Of a stretch of 64,000 nucleotides of DNA, positions 62,301 to 64,000 are shown piece by piece. Every line of letters begins with the position of its first letter. Position 1 is the stretch's first letter. Where the stretch lies: contig CBDCWQ010000019.1 in NCBI GenBank assembly GCA_965223435.1, positions 558,001 to 622,000 of the forward strand, in the 5' to 3' direction. A model generated the notes under the pieces. That model was not told the origin of the DNA. It made no database searches and saw only the letters and a program-made list of their open reading frames with translations. Both the position numbers and the translations under genes were made by a program. The stretch is from CBDCWQ01 sp965223435 (lineage in GTDB: Bacteria; Myxococcota; Kuafuiibacteriia; Kuafuiibacteriales; Kuafuiibacteriaceae).

Positions 62301-63080
62301 TCCCTTCGAATTCGCGATCGACGGATGACCATCGATTTCGCCGGCACCGGCGGAGAGGTCCAAAGCAATCTGAACGCGCCCGAAGCGGTGACCCAAGCGG
62401 CGGTGATGTACGTGGTGCGGGCGTTGGTTCGGCGCCCCATCCCACTCAACCGCGGCTGCCTGGTACCCATTACGGTGCGCATTCCTCCGCATTCGCTGCT
62501 GTCGCCCGGGCCCACCCGGGCGGTCTCCGGGGGCAACGTCGAAACCTCGCAACGGGTCGTGGACGTGCTCCTCGGCGCCTTGGGCCAAGCCGCAGCAAGT
62601 CAGGGCACCATGAACAATGTGAGTTTCGGAGATCCAAGCTTCGGGTATTACGAAACCATCGCGGGTGGCGCGGGCGCCTCAGCGGGCTACGCCGGCGCTT
62701 CGGGCGTACACACCCACATGACCAACACCCGAATCACTGACCCCGAGGTTCTAGAAAACCGTTGTCCGGTGCGCCTCAGGGCATTCTCGATACGCCGGGG
62801 GTCCGGTGGCCGCGGCCGCTTTTCTGGCGGGGACGGCCTCATTCGCGAACTGGAGTTTTTACGCCCACTTTGGGTATCATTGTTGACTGAGCGTCGCACC
62901 AAAGCTCCGTTTGGTCTTTTGGGGGGAGAACCGGGTTCTCGGGGGATCAATCGCCTGAATGGCGTTGTCGTCGGCGGAAAAGCACAGCTTCAAGTGAAGC
63001 CTGGCGACCGGCTCCGCATCGAGACCCCAGGCGGCGGTGGTTACGGCTCGCCGGTATGCGACACGGACAAAGCATGGTGA
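59397..63080 (+). CDS. Hydantoinase A/B fusion, 5-oxoprolinase family
   Basis: 1227 residues from the ATG at 59397. It combines in one chain the two subunits of hydantoinase/5-oxoprolinase enzymes. The N-terminal HyuA half has the nucleotide-binding WIDRGGTFTDCLG, GTTVATNALLERRG, SSGGLTTGD, FDMGGTSTDVSRF and GGAGGQHACAIA. The C-terminal HyuB half begins near residue 720 (VKLEIFANLFMSIAEQMG) with ATNDPAQGGSHLPDITV, NLNAPEAVTQAAVMY and a glycine-rich end (GDRLRIETPGGGGYG). Full-length 5-oxoprolinases (ATP-dependent opening of 5-oxoproline to glutamate) are about this size. A Pro/Lys-rich linker near residues 580-600 and another at 685-715 separate parts of the chain. The substrate is not certain. 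Confidence 0.9.
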   Translation: MGDRWQFWIDRGGTFTDCLGYRPDTHEIRTTKRLSSDRAPIDCIREVLGLSSAQSIPPCDVRMGTTVATNALLERRGTPMGLVITRGFGDLLEIGTQARPELFELEIQKPERLYQAVLEVDARIDPSGRILERPDPDALKTGLRRLKDQGLESLAVVVLHAYAQDTLETEIEDTARQVGFTEVFPSHRSSRELGMLGRGDTTAIDAYLTPLIRAYVQTVADALPGSSLRIMQSSGGLTTGDLFCGRNAILSGPAGGVVAYARITEAEGFQEAIGFDMGGTSTDVSRFDGRFERVYETEVSGVRVRAPMMAIHTVAAGGGSLCEFSDERLTVGPKSAGAFPGPLCYGRKEAQKLALTDVNLALGRISDKHFPFRLDKKRVAAALKKLAESLGARGQHRTDIEVAEGFFEVANAKMAQAIRKVSIAKGYDLRTHVLAVFGGAGGQHACAIAKRLGIKGILFHPYAGVLSAYGMGLADVQWHGQADAGRRPLAQKTRALIEPLFHQLEKDGQEALAREGFSRPSLRTVRTLDLRYHGTDSSVPVAFESFGTLKTAFERTHQQFFGYLRPDHPIEVVTARVEIVAPGAQLHPQTHKSPQSQKTPSPTHHQRLFAQGHWHDQVPVFERSDLPAGTELVGPAVVLEPTSTIIIDPGFKAFLKPSGCLFVRDAEHKPLQPPKPTPLEKGAQNVALEAHEATGAPRREAPHPKSSEDQPGDRNEGVDPVKLEIFANLFMSIAEQMGTVLRRTALSTNIRERLDFSCAVFDRQGGLVANAPHIPVHLGAMGASVEGILKRHPHPAPGEVFATNDPAQGGSHLPDITVISPVHDAAGELRFFVASRGHHADVGGITPGSMPPFSQHIDEEGILFRGQRIVQDGRLDEAGLLNTLKEGAYPARDPQTNLRDLEAQIAANARGRALLLEAVEAHGLFTITAYMQHVQDNAQACVEDALHALGPTEARFADALDDGTPICVSLRIRDRRMTIDFAGTGGEVQSNLNAPEAVTQAAVMYVVRALVRRPIPLNRGCLVPITVRIPPHSLLSPGPTRAVSGGNVETSQRVVDVLLGALGQAAASQGTMNNVSFGDPSFGYYETIAGGAGASAGYAGASGVHTHMTNTRITDPEVLENRCPVRLRAFSIRRGSGGRGRFSGGDGLIRELEFLRPLWVSLLTERRTKAPFGLLGGEPGSRGINRLNGVVVGGKAQLQVKPGDRLRIETPGGGGYGSPVCDTDKAW

Positions 63081-63685
63081 ACGAGGTATCCGACGAGTCG
63101 CGCGAGGTCCAGGCCATCCTCCCCGAAGGGCAAGACGCGTCCAAGGCCCCCGAACGGCCCCCGCTCAAACTCATCGGTCACATCCGGCACCTGGTGATCA
63201 ATCGGGTGCTGAAACTCAACGATACCCCCCACCGCATTGCCCTCGGCGTCTTTTTGGGTTTTGTCATCGGGGCCACACCCACCGTCGGCTTCCAGATGAT
63301 CTTCTATTTTACGGTGGCCGCCTTGGTGGGCGCGAACAAGGTTTCGGGCATCTTGCCGGTGTGGCTCTCGAATCCGATCACCGTGGTCCCGCTCTACTAC
63401 GGCAACTGGGTCCTCGGTCGACTGGTCATGACCGGTAGCCTTGACCACGGGGGCGCCGCCGACATCACCGCCCTCCTCGAGGCCAGCGATTCGTCAGGCG
63501 GGGGACTCGCAGCCTTGGTGACCAAGGAGGGGTGGTCCCAGCTCTTCGAAATCCTCATCAAGATGGGTGCCGAACTTTGGGTGGGAAGCCTCTTGGTGGG
63601 GCTGGTCCTCGGCCTGATCGGTTATTGGGCAACCCTTCGAGGTGTGACCCGCTTCCGCAACCGAAAAAGTGCCAGCGCCCGCTGA
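63074..63685 (+). CDS. DUF2062-family membrane protein
   Basis: 203 residues from the ATG at 63074, which overlaps the stop of the hydantoinase gene (ATGGTGA), so translation is probably coupled; a start at 63056 is the alternative. The conserved DUF2062 core is visible (HRIALGVFLGFVIGATPTVGFQM, then LSNPITVVPLYYGNWVLG), with three or four membrane segments. The molecular function of this family is unknown; members often lie near glycosyltransferase or envelope genes. Here it is linked to a 5-oxoprolinase. Confidence 0.85.
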   Translation: MVNEVSDESREVQAILPEGQDASKAPERPPLKLIGHIRHLVINRVLKLNDTPHRIALGVFLGFVIGATPTVGFQMIFYFTVAALVGANKVSGILPVWLSNPITVVPLYYGNWVLGRLVMTGSLDHGGAADITALLEASDSSGGGLAALVTKEGWSQLFEILIKMGAELWVGSLLVGLVLGLIGYWATLRGVTRFRNRKSASAR

Positions 63686-63712
63686 CGCAAAACCCATTCG
63701 AGTAGCGTTCCC

Positions 63713-64000
63713 ATGAAAATCATTAGCCTCAACGTCAACGGCATTCGCGCCGCCACCCAAAAGGGCTGCATCGAGTGGTTGCGAAGACAAAAAGCAGATG
63801 TCATCTGTTTGCAAGAAGTCCGTGCCGACGAAGATCAACTCCCTCGAAAAGTGCTTAGGCCCCGTGGCTACTACGCCGCATTCCACCCCGCCCAAAAGCG
63901 AGGTTACAGCGGCGTAGCCATCTACGCCAAAGCAGAGCCAAAACGCTTCGTCCACAAACTCGCGTGGCCCGAATGGGATACCGAAGGCCGCTTCCTTGAA
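63713..64000 (+). CDS. xthA: Exodeoxyribonuclease III, N-terminal part (cut by window edge)
   Basis: 96 codons from the ATG at 63713 to the window edge. MKIISLNVNGIRAATQKG, ADVICLQEVRADEDQL and GYSGVAIYAK are the hallmarks of exonuclease III/AP endonuclease proteins; the Asn of LNVNGIR and the Glu of LQEVR bind the catalytic metal. It repairs abasic sites and degrades DNA 3'-5'. It begins 27 nt after the DUF2062 gene and may be co-transcribed. Confidence 0.93.
   Translation, partial: MKIISLNVNGIRAATQKGCIEWLRRQKADVICLQEVRADEDQLPRKVLRPRGYYAAFHPAQKRGYSGVAIYAKAEPKRFVHKLAWPEWDTEGRFLE

Noticed and set aside
60795..62588. A 597-codon minus-strand ORF inside the hydantoinase gene
   Set aside because: High-GC shadow frame; the plus strand encodes a full, conserved enzyme with all motifs.

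Overview
The window looks like a chromosome segment of a moderately GC-rich bacterium of the old deltaproteobacterial complex (Myxococcota or Bradymonadota-like). This is inference from gene style: an FHA-sigma54 regulator, very large modular secreted proteins and lipoproteins, RCC1, MopE-type and LamG domains, ribonuclease-inhibitor-type leucine-rich repeats, and a nucleotide-transporter-like membrane protein fused to HEAT repeats. No rRNA, tRNA or CRISPR array was seen.

Layout. 1-7183, minus strand: the start of a methyltransferase cut by the window edge, a small anchored protein, a LamG/hydrolase lipoprotein, an FHA-sigma54 activator, an acyl-CoA dehydrogenase and an acyl-CoA carboxylase beta subunit. 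7513-19803: a leucine-rich-repeat protein, an isocitrate-dehydrogenase homologue whose metal-binding and catalytic residues are replaced, malate dehydrogenase 10 nt downstream, the HEAT fusion transporter, RNase R (with a hairpin over its ribosome binding site), a minus-strand operon of three DsrE-like proteins, and a PLP aminotransferase. 20136-34254: a large lipoprotein gene split by a frameshift near 22.49 kb, carrying thaumarchaeal-style repeats and a C-terminal HEYGH metalloprotease domain, then a 1601-residue mosaic surface protein.

34381-43211 is an accessory region: two Hsp20 genes, a 178-bp inverted-repeat element, a frameshifted four-helix-bundle (S23/IVP family) gene between inverted hexanucleotide arrays, an IS5-family element interrupted by a complete 1500-bp IS256-family element with an 8-bp target duplication, an RCC1 lipoprotein with 20 copies of a WGNG-type pentapeptide, a possible group II intron fragment, and a 125-bp repeat also found at 35.4 kb.

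43212-57500 encodes one 4762-residue secreted protein, a paralogue of the split 20-29 kb gene, with a degenerate PGRP-like domain, Ig and Fn3-like modules, a propeller, an alpha/alpha-toroid-like region, LamG, and a tandemly duplicated module of about 540 residues carrying the thaumarchaeal-style repeats. Next come an IS5-like transposase scrap and a second, more decayed four-helix-bundle locus flanked by inverted arrays of a different hexamer. The window ends with a BioC-like methyltransferase, a hydantoinase/5-oxoprolinase fusion, a DUF2062 membrane protein and the start of exonuclease III.

The signals most worth follow-up are the apparently dead isocitrate dehydrogenase paired with mdh, the two hexamer-bounded four-helix-bundle loci, and the paired giant proteins with archaeal-type repeats.
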